NCBI GenBank assembly: GCA_934635225.1
Contig: CAKTYZ010000002.1
Span: 1 to 64,000, forward strand
Length of the DNA stretch: 64,000 nucleotides
Direction of reading: 5' to 3'
From: an uncultured Kiritimatiellota bacterium
GTDB taxonomy: Bacteria; Verrucomicrobiota; Kiritimatiellia; RFP12; UBA1067
The notes under the pieces were generated by a model. It did not search any database, had not been told where the DNA came from, and saw only the letters and a program-made list of their open reading frames with translations. This document shows positions 8,305 through 17,208 of the stretch, piece after piece; the stretch's first letter is position 1; each line of letters begins with the position of its first letter. The position numbers and the translations under genes are program-made.

Positions 8305-8323
8305 TTTTTCGAAGCACACCCGT

Positions 8324-8332
8324 ATTATACCA
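8324..8332 (-). promoter_or_regulatory. extended -10 promoter in the 8.0-8.4 kb intergenic region
   Basis: TGGTATAAT on the minus strand. Transcription from here would run antisense through the plus-strand ncRNA toward the UDPGP gene. The 400-nt non-coding stretch 8011-8409 therefore holds two minus promoters, one plus promoter, the candidate ncRNA and its terminator. Confidence 0.45.
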
Positions 8333-8409
8333 TATTCACCAACGAACATGGCCGTTACGCCAAGTCCGCGCGGGACGGCAAGGGCCGCCCCCTCGTCAGT
8401 TGCGTTTTC

Positions 8410-11400
8410 TCACTTGAACACGGAACGTACGGCTTCCTTCAGACGCTGCGACACGACCTCATCCCTTGCCGCGCGATGCCACGCCCAAAGCATGATGCCA
8501 CATCCCCTCTCAAGGCCATAGGCGATCTGAGCGGACAGCTCTTCCGCCGTCTCCGAACTCTCGGGGTTGACGATCAGCGTCTGCTTCACCAACGGCTGAC
8601 GTTCGGCGAACTGCGCCCGCGCATCATCCCACTTCGCCTTCACTTCGGGCAGGGTCCGACGATAGCATTGCGTCAGGAAGACGTCACAACAGCCCGTATA
8701 CTTGACGGCGCCAAGTTTCGGAAAATACGTCGTCAGCAGCCGAGGGCGCGTCGGATCAAGTGCCCGGATAAGCTTCGCCGTACGGCGCAACCGCTCCGGC
8801 GCGACATCATGCACGTCCGGCTCGTCGAACAGATACCAGGCGAGGAGTTCCCGCCGAGACAGCAAGGCGTCGACCTTCTGCGCCACACGGTCAAGGTCGG
8901 CATTCCTGATCGCAGGGCGATTCACGGCAATCATCGTCTTGAGATCGCGCGCCCCCATCTCATCAAGCGCCCGAATGTCCTCCGAAGTCGGCAGACGACG
9001 ATCGCGGGCATAACTCTGCACCATGTTGAAGCCAAGCCCCTTGACCCGGCTAAAGCCCTCGGCGTCCTCCACCGTATAGATGAGCTTTGGCAAGAACGGC
9101 CTGCCCTCAACCGTCACGGGCTCACCGGCTTCACCCCAAGTGACCTGCGGCAGGTTCGGCGCGTGAGAAATCCACGTCACGGCACGGGCGACATTGCCCG
9201 CCTCGTCCGACGCCGTCAGTTCAAGACGCGAAACGCCAACGGGCCAGCCCGCGCACGGCGGCTTGGCGCTTGCCCGGGTTCCCTTGACGTGCGCCTCAAG
9301 CGAGTCGCCTTCGAGTTTCGCCGACACCTTGACCGCATCATGCCCCACGACAAAGCCGTAGGGGTCCGTGGACGCGGCAAGGTATCGCGGCACGGCAACG
9401 AGTTCGGGCGGCCGGCAATCGTCCGCCGGAGACGCCGTCTGCAGAAAGCTTCGGGCAGGCGTCGCAAAACCCGAGACCGTCACCACGCGCCAATACCAGG
9501 TGCCACGCGAGAGCGGCGTATCGATGGTGACGAACCGCGTCGGATCATCCACATGACGGCGCACCGTCGTGGCCGTCGGGAACGTCGCATCCTGAGACCA
9601 TTCGACGGTCACGCCCAAGGGATCGTCCGAATACCACGCGAGATCGGGCGTGTTGTCCGACAGCGTCGCGCCGTCCGCCGGATCCCGCAGCACGGCGGCA
9701 ATCGGCTTCATCCAGAGTTCGCATTGTGCGGGAACCGCCTTGGGGACGCCGTTCTCCGGCGTCAGGGGACCGAAGACGACATTGCTGTTCGGGTACAGGA
9801 CGCGAAGGTGCCGTGTCGTCATCACGCCATTCTTGACCTTCGTGCGCTCATACGCGCCGCCCAGCAGGCCCTCATGGCCGAGCTGGTAGAGTTCCGCGTA
9901 GCAGGCAGGGCGCGCCGTGAGCTGATCACCCTCGAATCGAGCGGAGCACCAGACCTCACCAGCAACCTGCGAGACCTTTCGGGCGCGCGTGTCGCCACCG
10001 AAAGAGGCAAGGAGGCGCGGCTCTGTCATCGGCAGTTCGACCGGCATGTTCCAGCCCTCTGCCTCAGCCTTGCCGACCTCGGCCCAGAATCGGGCATCAT
10101 CCGTCCGCCGTGCGGTCAGACGGGCCGAGAAATCGGCGAAGTCCCCGTCCGGACCGGACCACATCGCCTCCGCCAACGCCGTCGCGCGCGGCCAGGTCTT
10201 CCAGACAAGCTCGGGATAGTCACGCGTGCATTCGGTCCAGCAGTTGCCCTGCCCGCCCAGCACATGCGCCCGGTCAGAGAACGGAACGCCTGCCGCCGGG
10301 TTGAAGGCAAAGCACCGCTCAAGCGAATTGGTGCAGTCCGAATAGTAGGCGAACGGATCGGCAAGCACGCCCTGCCGGTAATCGAGATAACAGGGAGTCG
10401 TCGGCGTCGCGACAACATCAAAGCCACGCCGCGCGATTTCAGCCGGCGTCAGCACGTTTTCACGCCCTGGCCGTTTCTGGCGCCAAGCCATGACAATGGC
10501 GGATTTCGGAATGTCCCCCTCCAGAATCTCGTCCCACCCAATCGTGCGGCGTCCTTTCGACTCAAGATAGCGCGTGAAATGGGAGACAAACCACGCCTGC
10601 AGCGCCTTCTCGTCCTTAAGTCCCTGCGCCTTTATCCGCGCCTGACACTTGTCACAGGCTTTCCATCGCGTCTTCGGGCACTCGTCTCCGCCGAGGTGGA
10701 TGACGGGCGATTCGGAAAAGAGATCGCAAACTTCGTCGAGAATCTCCTCCATGAGCTTGATCGCGCCGTCATTGCCCGCACAGAGGACATCGGTCTCAAT
10801 GGACCAGTAGGTGCGTGGAACGCGCGGCAAGGACGCTCCTTCGCAAGACAGCTCGGGATGCGCCGCAAGAAGTGCGCGTTCGTGTCCCGGAAGCTCAATC
10901 TCCGGCACGATGCGGATGTGCCGCGCCTTGGCATAGGCGATGATCTCGCGAATGTCGGACTGCGTGTAAAAGTAGGGGCCGTACGGCTTTCCATCCATCA
11001 GGTAGGTGAACGAGCCATCCTCCTGAAAACGTGGCCTGTCCCCGTATTGGACGGATTCAGGCCGCGTCGCGCCGACCGCAACCAGCTCGGGATGCCGTTT
11101 AATCTCAATGCGCCAGCCCTGATCGTCCACAAGATGCCAATGGAAGACGTTCATCTTGTCGCGCGCCATGCGGTCCAACACGTCCTTAATCGCCGCTTTG
11201 CCGAAGAAGTGACGCGCCTCGTCAATCATGAGGCCGCGCCAAAGGTACTTCGGCGCATCGAGGACCGTCCCGCACGGGATGCGTCCCCGTTCATCCGTCA
11301 GCTGACGCAGAGTCTCCTTCGCATAGAAAGCGCCCGCCTCATCAGAAGAGGCAATGTGAATCGCCTGCGGCGAAATCGTCAGTCGATACCCTTCTGTCGG

Positions 11401-11550
11401 GATGCCGGCCTCGCAGGTCAGTTGGGGGCTGACGGATGAAGGGCAGAACCCTGCGGTCAGCCGCAGTTCCTGAGGTCGCGGTATGACGGCAAAAGCGGCA
11501 AAGGCAAACTCAAACGCGCCAAGGAGCCCTACAAGATGGCGTACATCCAT
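8410..11550 (-). CDS. GH20 beta-N-acetylhexosaminidase fused to a second TIM-barrel-like domain
   Basis: This secreted enzyme (1046 aa) starts with a hydrophobic MDVRHLVGLLGAFEFAFAAF. Residues ~50-420 are a GH20 catalytic domain: FHWHLVDDQGWRIEIKRHPEL, then HLGGDECP with the catalytic Asp-Glu pair that works by substrate-assisted catalysis on terminal GlcNAc/GalNAc. A beta-sandwich region follows (~550-760, with PDLAWYSDDPLGVTVEWS). The last ~280 residues look like another glycosidase-type barrel with LAWYLFDEPDVHD. This is much longer than ordinary GH20 enzymes. The gene starts 9 nt after the stop of the VR-tailed secreted protein, so both are in one operon, probably for host-glycan (mucin) or chitin-like substrates. 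Confidence 0.85.
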   Translation of the reverse strand: MDVRHLVGLLGAFEFAFAAFAVIPRPQELRLTAGFCPSSVSPQLTCEAGIPTEGYRLTISPQAIHIASSDEAGAFYAKETLRQLTDERGRIPCGTVLDAPKYLWRGLMIDEARHFFGKAAIKDVLDRMARDKMNVFHWHLVDDQGWRIEIKRHPELVAVGATRPESVQYGDRPRFQEDGSFTYLMDGKPYGPYFYTQSDIREIIAYAKARHIRIVPEIELPGHERALLAAHPELSCEGASLPRVPRTYWSIETDVLCAGNDGAIKLMEEILDEVCDLFSESPVIHLGGDECPKTRWKACDKCQARIKAQGLKDEKALQAWFVSHFTRYLESKGRRTIGWDEILEGDIPKSAIVMAWRQKRPGRENVLTPAEIARRGFDVVATPTTPCYLDYRQGVLADPFAYYSDCTNSLERCFAFNPAAGVPFSDRAHVLGGQGNCWTECTRDYPELVWKTWPRATALAEAMWSGPDGDFADFSARLTARRTDDARFWAEVGKAEAEGWNMPVELPMTEPRLLASFGGDTRARKVSQVAGEVWCSARFEGDQLTARPACYAELYQLGHEGLLGGAYERTKVKNGVMTTRHLRVLYPNSNVVFGPLTPENGVPKAVPAQCELWMKPIAAVLRDPADGATLSDNTPDLAWYSDDPLGVTVEWSQDATFPTATTVRRHVDDPTRFVTIDTPLSRGTWYWRVVTVSGFATPARSFLQTASPADDCRPPELVAVPRYLAASTDPYGFVVGHDAVKVSAKLEGDSLEAHVKGTRASAKPPCAGWPVGVSRLELTASDEAGNVARAVTWISHAPNLPQVTWGEAGEPVTVEGRPFLPKLIYTVEDAEGFSRVKGLGFNMVQSYARDRRLPTSEDIRALDEMGARDLKTMIAVNRPAIRNADLDRVAQKVDALLSRRELLAWYLFDEPDVHDVAPERLRRTAKLIRALDPTRPRLLTTYFPKLGAVKYTGCCDVFLTQCYRRTLPEVKAKWDDARAQFAERQPLVKQTLIVNPESSETAEELSAQIAYGLERGCGIMLWAWHRAARDEVVSQRLKEAVRSVFK

Positions 11551-11559
11551 GCCGTGGTC

Positions 11560-13665
11560 TCAACGCACGATGACTTGGAAACCACGTCTACGCGCAACCG
11601 TGACCTTCAGCGCACCGTCTTCGACCGTCAATGCCGCCTTGCAATCTTCAAAGCCAGCGCCGTCCGCAACCGCCAGCACGCCCGCGGGCAGCGAAGGCAC
11701 GCCATGCGGAATGACCGTATAGGTCTGAGGCTCGCCCCCCATCACGCCTTCAACGGCTGTCAACGCCATCACCTTGACAGTCGAGCCGGGAGTCAACGTC
11801 ACTTCAGGCGCTGACAACTGCGCCATCTCATTGCCTGTCACCGAAAACGCCAGCGTGGCATCTGCGGAGACCGCCACCGGCACGTCCAGAGCCTGGCTTG
11901 CCGCAACCAACGTCGTGCCGTTCGCGACAATCACGCGACCATTTCCCGTCACTGCGGTCGGAAACTGGGCGACGCCCCCTTCCCCCGGCGCAAGCGAAAG
12001 ATTCGTGTCCACAAGTCGCACGGGGACGATGCCGGCCTGAAGACCCGAGGCCATCGAAACCATGCGCGAGGCATGTGAACGCCGCGTTGCCAACAGCTGC
12101 GTCAAGGCAAGCGTGTTACCGTACGGCTCGCCATTCTCCTTATGCGCAACACCGTCAACGGTGTTCGTCAGCACCGAATCATAGACCTTGCAAAGATTCT
12201 CGTTCCAGTAAGGCAGCGGACCCGATGTCGAATTATAGCGCAACGAAGCGACGCGCGCATAGACTCCTTCGGCCTCCTGCTGAAACTCCACGCGAATCGT
12301 CCGGCAACTGCTGCCATAGAGCAGCTGATAGAACGACTGGACGACCGTGTCCTCGACGACATTGGTCGTGAACCATCCGTTGACGGCATGCCACCTGCTG
12401 CCGACCGAGCCGCCGCCCATCAGCGCCGGGCCAAGCTCGACATCTGCCAACCGGACGCCCGGCCAGACAAGCTGCGCGTCAAGCGTGATTGGCCCGGGCG
12501 ACGATGCGACCGGAATGCTCTCGGTCGAGAAAGTAAAGGTCAGATTGCTGATTGCGACGCCACTCGTGTTGATGACATTTGTCGTGTCAGTCATGGCCCC
12601 CGGGCCTTTGTAGAGATAATAGCCAAGCGCGTCCTGATCCGTCTTCGAGTCGCCATCGTGCTGAAAATAAGACTGCTCCACCTTCGCAATCACATACTCA
12701 TTCGACTGCGCCACGCGGATCGTCGATCCCGAACGGGTCTTGCCGTTGTTGCGCTGAATGATGAACACCTTCTCGCCATTGACCGTGTCGTTGGTGAGGC
12801 AACAGGCATTCACGGCGTACTCGCCGGCCTTGTAACGCGTGCTGCTGAAGACGCCACTGGCGGACACCAGATTCGTCGCGAAGAGATCCTTGCCGATGAC
12901 GACGAAATCCTTCATCAGATACGGCGCGTAAACGACCGCCTTGTCAGCCGGTTCTCCGATCGCGCTGCGGAAGACGATTTCACGCGGCACAGCCGACTTG
13001 GCCGCCTCGTCCTTCAGCGTGCAGGAGAGATAGCCAATGCAACTGCTGAATGAGGGGTCGTCCTGCGCCACCTTGCGCTGATCGCCAACCTTGTACAGGG
13101 AATCCACAATCGGGATGGCAACACCGCCAATCCAATCGACACCGGCCTGCTGATTGTTCGACGTCTGATCCCAGAAATAGGTAAAGTTCTGCAACGTGGC
13201 CGAAACGTCATCGCCCTTCTGCTGAAACAGGACTTGCGCATTCGTGCCGACACGGCTCGAATCCGAACGAAGATTATGGAACTGCACCTCAGCCTTCGCC
13301 TCCGTGACCGTTCGGGTCACGACGAGGGCATCAACCCAGCGAAACTGATCGTTCAGGCGGGCAGTGTCATCCAACTTCCCGATATTGACGCCTATCTTCG
13401 CCGAAAAGCCCTTAATATCCGCGAGCTTAACATTCTTGAAGACGATCTGCTCAACGTTCTTAGGGCCTTTCCCTTCCGCATTGACCGGATAGAAGACGCC
13501 CGGGCAGACCGTCTGCACGCCATTTGCCGGCACGGAATCCTGCCAAACGATGTCTTCCGTCACATCTACACGATGCGCACCAGTTCCAATAACCGTTCCA
13601 GAACGAGCGACCAAAGCCGTCGCACAAGCCACTGACGCAATGGCGCCAACATGTACTTTCAGCAT
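11560..13665 (-). CDS. secreted beta-rich protein with C-terminal IVR tail
   Basis: The protein (701 aa) has the signal peptide MLKVHVGAIASVACATALVA. The body is beta-rich with repeated Thr/Val strands, and near the end VTGNGRVIVANGTTLVAAS and LTPGSTVKVMALT resemble the autotransporter-repeat style. It ends RRGFQVIVR, matching the hydrophobic-VR tails of the proteins at 533 and 22330. ATG 13665 is fixed by GGAGGAG 6 nt upstream and by a full promoter (TTGACA-18-TACAAT) at 13699-13728, which excludes the longer frame. It is the first gene of the operon with the GH20 enzyme. I recognise no enzymatic domain; a glycan-binding or surface-structure role is only inferred. Confidence 0.75.
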   Translation of the reverse strand: MLKVHVGAIASVACATALVARSGTVIGTGAHRVDVTEDIVWQDSVPANGVQTVCPGVFYPVNAEGKGPKNVEQIVFKNVKLADIKGFSAKIGVNIGKLDDTARLNDQFRWVDALVVTRTVTEAKAEVQFHNLRSDSSRVGTNAQVLFQQKGDDVSATLQNFTYFWDQTSNNQQAGVDWIGGVAIPIVDSLYKVGDQRKVAQDDPSFSSCIGYLSCTLKDEAAKSAVPREIVFRSAIGEPADKAVVYAPYLMKDFVVIGKDLFATNLVSASGVFSSTRYKAGEYAVNACCLTNDTVNGEKVFIIQRNNGKTRSGSTIRVAQSNEYVIAKVEQSYFQHDGDSKTDQDALGYYLYKGPGAMTDTTNVINTSGVAISNLTFTFSTESIPVASSPGPITLDAQLVWPGVRLADVELGPALMGGGSVGSRWHAVNGWFTTNVVEDTVVQSFYQLLYGSSCRTIRVEFQQEAEGVYARVASLRYNSTSGPLPYWNENLCKVYDSVLTNTVDGVAHKENGEPYGNTLALTQLLATRRSHASRMVSMASGLQAGIVPVRLVDTNLSLAPGEGGVAQFPTAVTGNGRVIVANGTTLVAASQALDVPVAVSADATLAFSVTGNEMAQLSAPEVTLTPGSTVKVMALTAVEGVMGGEPQTYTVIPHGVPSLPAGVLAVADGAGFEDCKAALTVEDGALKVTVARRRGFQVIVR

Positions 13666-13698
13666 AATTACTCCTCCTTTTACAATCGGACATGGCAC

Positions 13699-13728
13699 AT
13701 TGTACCAATAATGCTCACCGACTGTCAA
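13699..13728 (-). promoter_or_regulatory. sigma-70-type promoter of the VR-protein/GH20 operon
   Basis: TTGACA (13723-13728) and TACAAT (13699-13704) are separated by 18 bp on the minus strand. The next elements are GGAGGAG and ATG 13665. Confidence 0.75.
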
Positions 13729-13915
13729 TTACATATTCCTCCACTGGAGTTTTCATAAATGGCAAATGCCTAACGGGTCAGCGGAAAAGACCCGATGTCC
13801 GTCGATTTCCCATGCCGTTCCTCGCCTTGCAGTCAACGCGCTGACGCCAACCCACGAACGTGTCCCGCCTCCCTCAAGACGGAAACCTCCTGTCTCAAGG
13901 AAGCCAGAGGCAAGT

Positions 13916-14057
13916 GAACGCGTTCTTTCAGTCAAGTGAACGCGTTCTCTTGATGGAATGAACGCGTTCTCTTCTGCAGGTGAACGCGTTCACTTGTCCC
14001 GGAGAACGCGTTCGTTTACTCTGGAGAACGCGTTCGTTTGCATTGGAGAACGCGTTC
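13916..14057. repeat. seven-copy palindrome array with an exact 22-bp period
   Basis: The 10-bp palindrome GAACGCGTTC occurs unchanged at 13916, 13938, 13960, 13982, 14004, 14026 and 14048, so each start is exactly 22 bp from the last. The 12-bp spacers differ, although most begin with (T/A/G)(C/T)TT. The array fills the 458-bp non-coding gap between the miaA stop (14124) and the start of the secreted-protein gene (13665). The rest of that gap holds the promoter at 13699-13728 and nothing else I can support. Spacers are far too short for CRISPR. Two helical turns per unit suits a row of dimeric-protein binding sites. Confidence 0.85.
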
Positions 14058-14123
14058 ACTTGCGTCTGGCCTTAGGAAGAGAAGCGCCGCCCCTCTCTCG
14101 TCGAGGGCAGACAGCCAACGACA

Positions 14124-14813
14124 TCAATCCGAGAACTTGACAAGCCAAGGACCATGCGCACGCCAACAGGCGCGAACAGCCTCGATTGTCGGCTCCACGT
14201 AAATCGGCGTTGCCTGATGTCGAAACCAAGTGTCCTGCCGCTTGGCGAGCTGGCAGGTGCGAACGCGGATTTTCTCCTTGTCATCGCCTTCACGATATCC
14301 AATGGCCAGTGCAGCGGTCTTCGACCAGACGGGATATTCCGCGTGCAGCCGTCGCCTCTCTTCCTCCAGCCCCTGCATGAACATATCGTCCAGACGCGCG
14401 GCAATTCGCGCACGAACAACCTCTCGGTCGATTCGGATGACCGGATATTCGGGCGCGGGCTTCGCCCACTTTCCATCCAAGCCACGCAGAAGCGCCGAGA
14501 AATAAAGTCCCGTTCCGCCCACGATGATGATGGGCGTCTCGTCAGGAACGGTCTGCGCCCAATCCGCCGCCGCACGAAGCCACGCTCCCGCCGAGAACTC
14601 CTCCGCCGGGGTCACCACATCCACGCCGCCCATGTGAAACGCCGCGCGTTCCTCTGCGGACGGCTTGGCCGTGCCGACATCCATCCCGCGATAGACGTTC
14701 ATCGAATCGGCCGAAAGAATCCATGCGCCCATTTCACGCGCAAGCGCGGCGGCAATCGCGCTTTTGCCGCTTGCCGTCGGCCCCGCCAGCAAATAAGCCG
14801 CACGCTCCGTCAT
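14124..14813 (-). CDS. miaA: tRNA dimethylallyltransferase MiaA (short form)
   Basis: MiaA transfers dimethylallyl to N6 of A37 in tRNAs reading U-starting codons. The P-loop GPTASGKS is at residues ~11-18, followed by ADSMNVYRGMDVGTAKP, VGGTGLYFSALL and the C-terminal LAKRQDTWFRHQ (family YAKRQ.TWFR). At 229 aa it is clearly shorter than the usual ~300; the missing part is mostly in the tRNA-embracing insertion. The core motifs are intact, so it may still be active. It overlaps metH by 4 bp (ATGA). The 22-bp palindrome array begins 67 bp after its stop. Confidence 0.88.
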   Translation of the reverse strand: MTERAAYLLAGPTASGKSAIAAALAREMGAWILSADSMNVYRGMDVGTAKPSAEERAAFHMGGVDVVTPAEEFSAGAWLRAAADWAQTVPDETPIIIVGGTGLYFSALLRGLDGKWAKPAPEYPVIRIDREVVRARIAARLDDMFMQGLEEERRRLHAEYPVWSKTAALAIGYREGDDKEKIRVRTCQLAKRQDTWFRHQATPIYVEPTIEAVRACWRAHGPWLVKFSD

Positions 14814-17185
14814 CCGAGACTCTCCGCAATGCGAACGGTCTTCATCGCGTCTCCGCCGTAGAAGTCCGCGCCAATCGAATCGGCAAAATCCTGCGTGACG
14901 ACCGCACCTCCGACCACCGTCTTGCAGTCGAGACCCGCCGCCTTCAACTGGCGAATCGTCTCCGCCATCGCGCCCACCGTCGTCGTCATCAGGGCCGAAA
15001 GGCCGACAAGCCGCGCGTTCGTCCGCTTCGCCGTCTCCACGACTTTCTCAGGCGGCACGTCCCGCCCAAGGTCGATGACGTCAAAGCCGTAGTTTTCCAG
15101 CAGCGCCCGGACAATGTTCTTGCCAATGTCGTGAATGTCCCCTTTCACGGTGGCAACGATGATCGGGCGTCCCGCCGTCCCCGTCGGCTTGTCTCCGCGG
15201 ACCGCCAACACCGACTTCACGACAGCAAACGCCTCACCCGCCGCATCAGCCGCCATCAGCAGCTGGGGCAAGAAGACCCTGCCCGTCTCAAAGCCCTTGC
15301 CCACGACCTCCAGCGCCGGAACTATGCCCGAATTGATGACCGTCATCGTGTCCGCACCCTGCCGGATGAGTTCCTTCGTCGCTGCGGCGGCATCATCCCG
15401 AAGTCCTCGCCGTATCGACGAGGACAACGCCGCGAGGGAATCGGACGCCGGCGCACCAGACTGCGCGAGGCGGACGGGGCTTGAGGCGGCAGACGACGCG
15501 ACAGCCTGAAGCGCAATCCACCTCTCGCAGTTCCGGTCACGTCCAAGCAGGACGTCTTCCGCCGCCAGATCGATCTCATCTCGAATGACCGACGGATTCG
15601 CAATCGCCGCCGACAGGCCCGCGCGTTTCGCCAACGCATACATCGCGTTGTTCAAGGCCGGACGGTTCGGCAAGCCGAAACTCACATTGGAAACACCCAG
15701 AACCGTATTGACCTTCAGTTCTTCCGTCAGTCGCTTCACCGTCTCCAAAGTCACAAGCGCGGCGTTCGGGTCCGCCGAGACAGCCAACGTCAGCGCGTCA
15801 AAGACAAAGTCTTCCGGCGTGAAACCGTATTTCAGGCCCTCCGCAAGAATCTTGCGCGCAATCGCCAGCCGCCCTTCGCTCGTCTCGGGAATCCCGCCCT
15901 CGTCGAGGCAAAGGGCCACCAGCACGCCGCCATACTTCTTCACGAGCGGAAATACCGCGTCCATCGACTCGCGCTTGCCGTTGACCGAATTGACGAGCGG
16001 CTTGCCGTTCACATGGCGCAATGCCCGCTCCAGCGCCATCGGATCCGCCGTGTCGATCTGAATCGGACAAGCCGCGACGCTCTGGACGGACTGAATCGTC
16101 GCGTCTATCAACGTCGCCTCGTCCAGCCCCGGCACACCGCAGTTGACGTCCAGCACCTCCGCACCCGCATCGACCTGCTTGACCGCTTCACGCAACACAT
16201 AGGCGACATCACCCTTCGCATATGCCTCCCTCAAGAGCCTCTTGCCCGTCGGATTAATGCGTTCACCAATCACAAGTCCCCGGTGCGGGCACAGCGAAAC
16301 CGTCCCCGTGCCCGAACTCACGACTGTCGGACGCCTCCGCATGGCCTCGCGGGACACGGCGACAAGACCCGCTCGCGTCACGGCGCGGATGTGGTCTGGC
16401 GTCGTGCCACAGCAACCGCCGACAATCGAAGCGCCCGCACGCACAAGCGCGGCAACATGCCCGGCAAACTCGTCCGGCATCTCAGGAAACACCGTCTTCC
16501 CGTCCACAAGTCTCGGCATGCCCGCATTGGGCTTAACGAGAATCGGCTTCGTCGAGATCTTCGCCACCTGTTCGACAAACGGCAACAGGCGATCCGGCCC
16601 GAGGCCGCAATTGAACCCATAGGCCGAGACATCCAGCGACTCCAGCAACGCCGCGACGCATGCCACCGAGCCACCCGTCAGGAGCTGGCCGCTCTCGTTG
16701 AGCGTCACCGACACGTAAATCGGCAACGAACAGCTCTCCTTCGCCGCAAGAACCGCCGCCTTCACCTCGTAGACGTCGCCCATCGTCTCGATGAACACGA
16801 GATCGGCCGATGCGCCCAGGCGAATCGTCTCGGCAAAAGCCGCGTAGGCCTCGTCAAACTCCAGATCACCCGCCGGCTTCAGGAGTTTGCCCGTCGGACC
16901 GACGTCAAGCGCGACCTTCGCGGCGCCCGATGCCCGCGCATTTGCCAGCGCGGCGGGAATCAAGTCGGCCAGCGCATGCGGACCGTGGTACTTGAGGCGA
17001 TTCACGCCAAACGTATTGGTCAAGACGATGTCCGAGCCCGCCTCGACATAGGCGCGATGCACCGCCGTGATTGCCGCCGGATTCTCTATGTTCCAGTCAC
17101 ACGGATCCTTCCCGACGGGAAGGCCCGCCGCTTGGATCATCGTGCCGAAGCCCCCGTCAAGGAACGTCAATCTCCGCTCTGCCAT
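14810..17185 (-). CDS. metH: cobalamin-dependent methionine synthase, MetH core without activation domain
   Basis: The protein (791 aa) moves a methyl group from methyl-tetrahydrofolate through cobalamin to homocysteine. In order it has a homocysteine domain (FLDGGFGTMIQ; zinc Cys in FNCGLGPD and GGCCGTTPDHI), a pterin-binding domain (GERINPTGKRLL, VLDVNCGVPG) and a B12 module (helical cap, then GDIHDIGKN with the cobalt-ligand His, and GLSALMTTT). It stops after the B12 domain; the C-terminal SAM-binding reactivation domain of E. coli-type MetH is absent, as in some other bacteria. ATG 17185 is preferred over an upstream TTG because GAGGTAG precedes it. It sits between tadB-like and miaA. 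Confidence 0.9.
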   Translation of the reverse strand: MAERRLTFLDGGFGTMIQAAGLPVGKDPCDWNIENPAAITAVHRAYVEAGSDIVLTNTFGVNRLKYHGPHALADLIPAALANARASGAAKVALDVGPTGKLLKPAGDLEFDEAYAAFAETIRLGASADLVFIETMGDVYEVKAAVLAAKESCSLPIYVSVTLNESGQLLTGGSVACVAALLESLDVSAYGFNCGLGPDRLLPFVEQVAKISTKPILVKPNAGMPRLVDGKTVFPEMPDEFAGHVAALVRAGASIVGGCCGTTPDHIRAVTRAGLVAVSREAMRRRPTVVSSGTGTVSLCPHRGLVIGERINPTGKRLLREAYAKGDVAYVLREAVKQVDAGAEVLDVNCGVPGLDEATLIDATIQSVQSVAACPIQIDTADPMALERALRHVNGKPLVNSVNGKRESMDAVFPLVKKYGGVLVALCLDEGGIPETSEGRLAIARKILAEGLKYGFTPEDFVFDALTLAVSADPNAALVTLETVKRLTEELKVNTVLGVSNVSFGLPNRPALNNAMYALAKRAGLSAAIANPSVIRDEIDLAAEDVLLGRDRNCERWIALQAVASSAASSPVRLAQSGAPASDSLAALSSSIRRGLRDDAAAATKELIRQGADTMTVINSGIVPALEVVGKGFETGRVFLPQLLMAADAAGEAFAVVKSVLAVRGDKPTGTAGRPIIVATVKGDIHDIGKNIVRALLENYGFDVIDLGRDVPPEKVVETAKRTNARLVGLSALMTTTVGAMAETIRQLKAAGLDCKTVVGGAVVTQDFADSIGADFYGGDAMKTVRIAESLG

Positions 17186-17208
17186 CGTCTTCTCTACCTC
17201 GAACCCCG

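Noticed and set aside
8272..11439. Very long plus-strand open frame (1055 codons)
   Set aside because: It lies antisense to the GH20 gene, is extremely Arg-rich and shows no domain; it results from GC-rich codon structure.
13916..14057. CRISPR array
   Set aside because: Repeats are 10 bp and spacers 12 bp, far below CRISPR sizes, and no cas genes are present.
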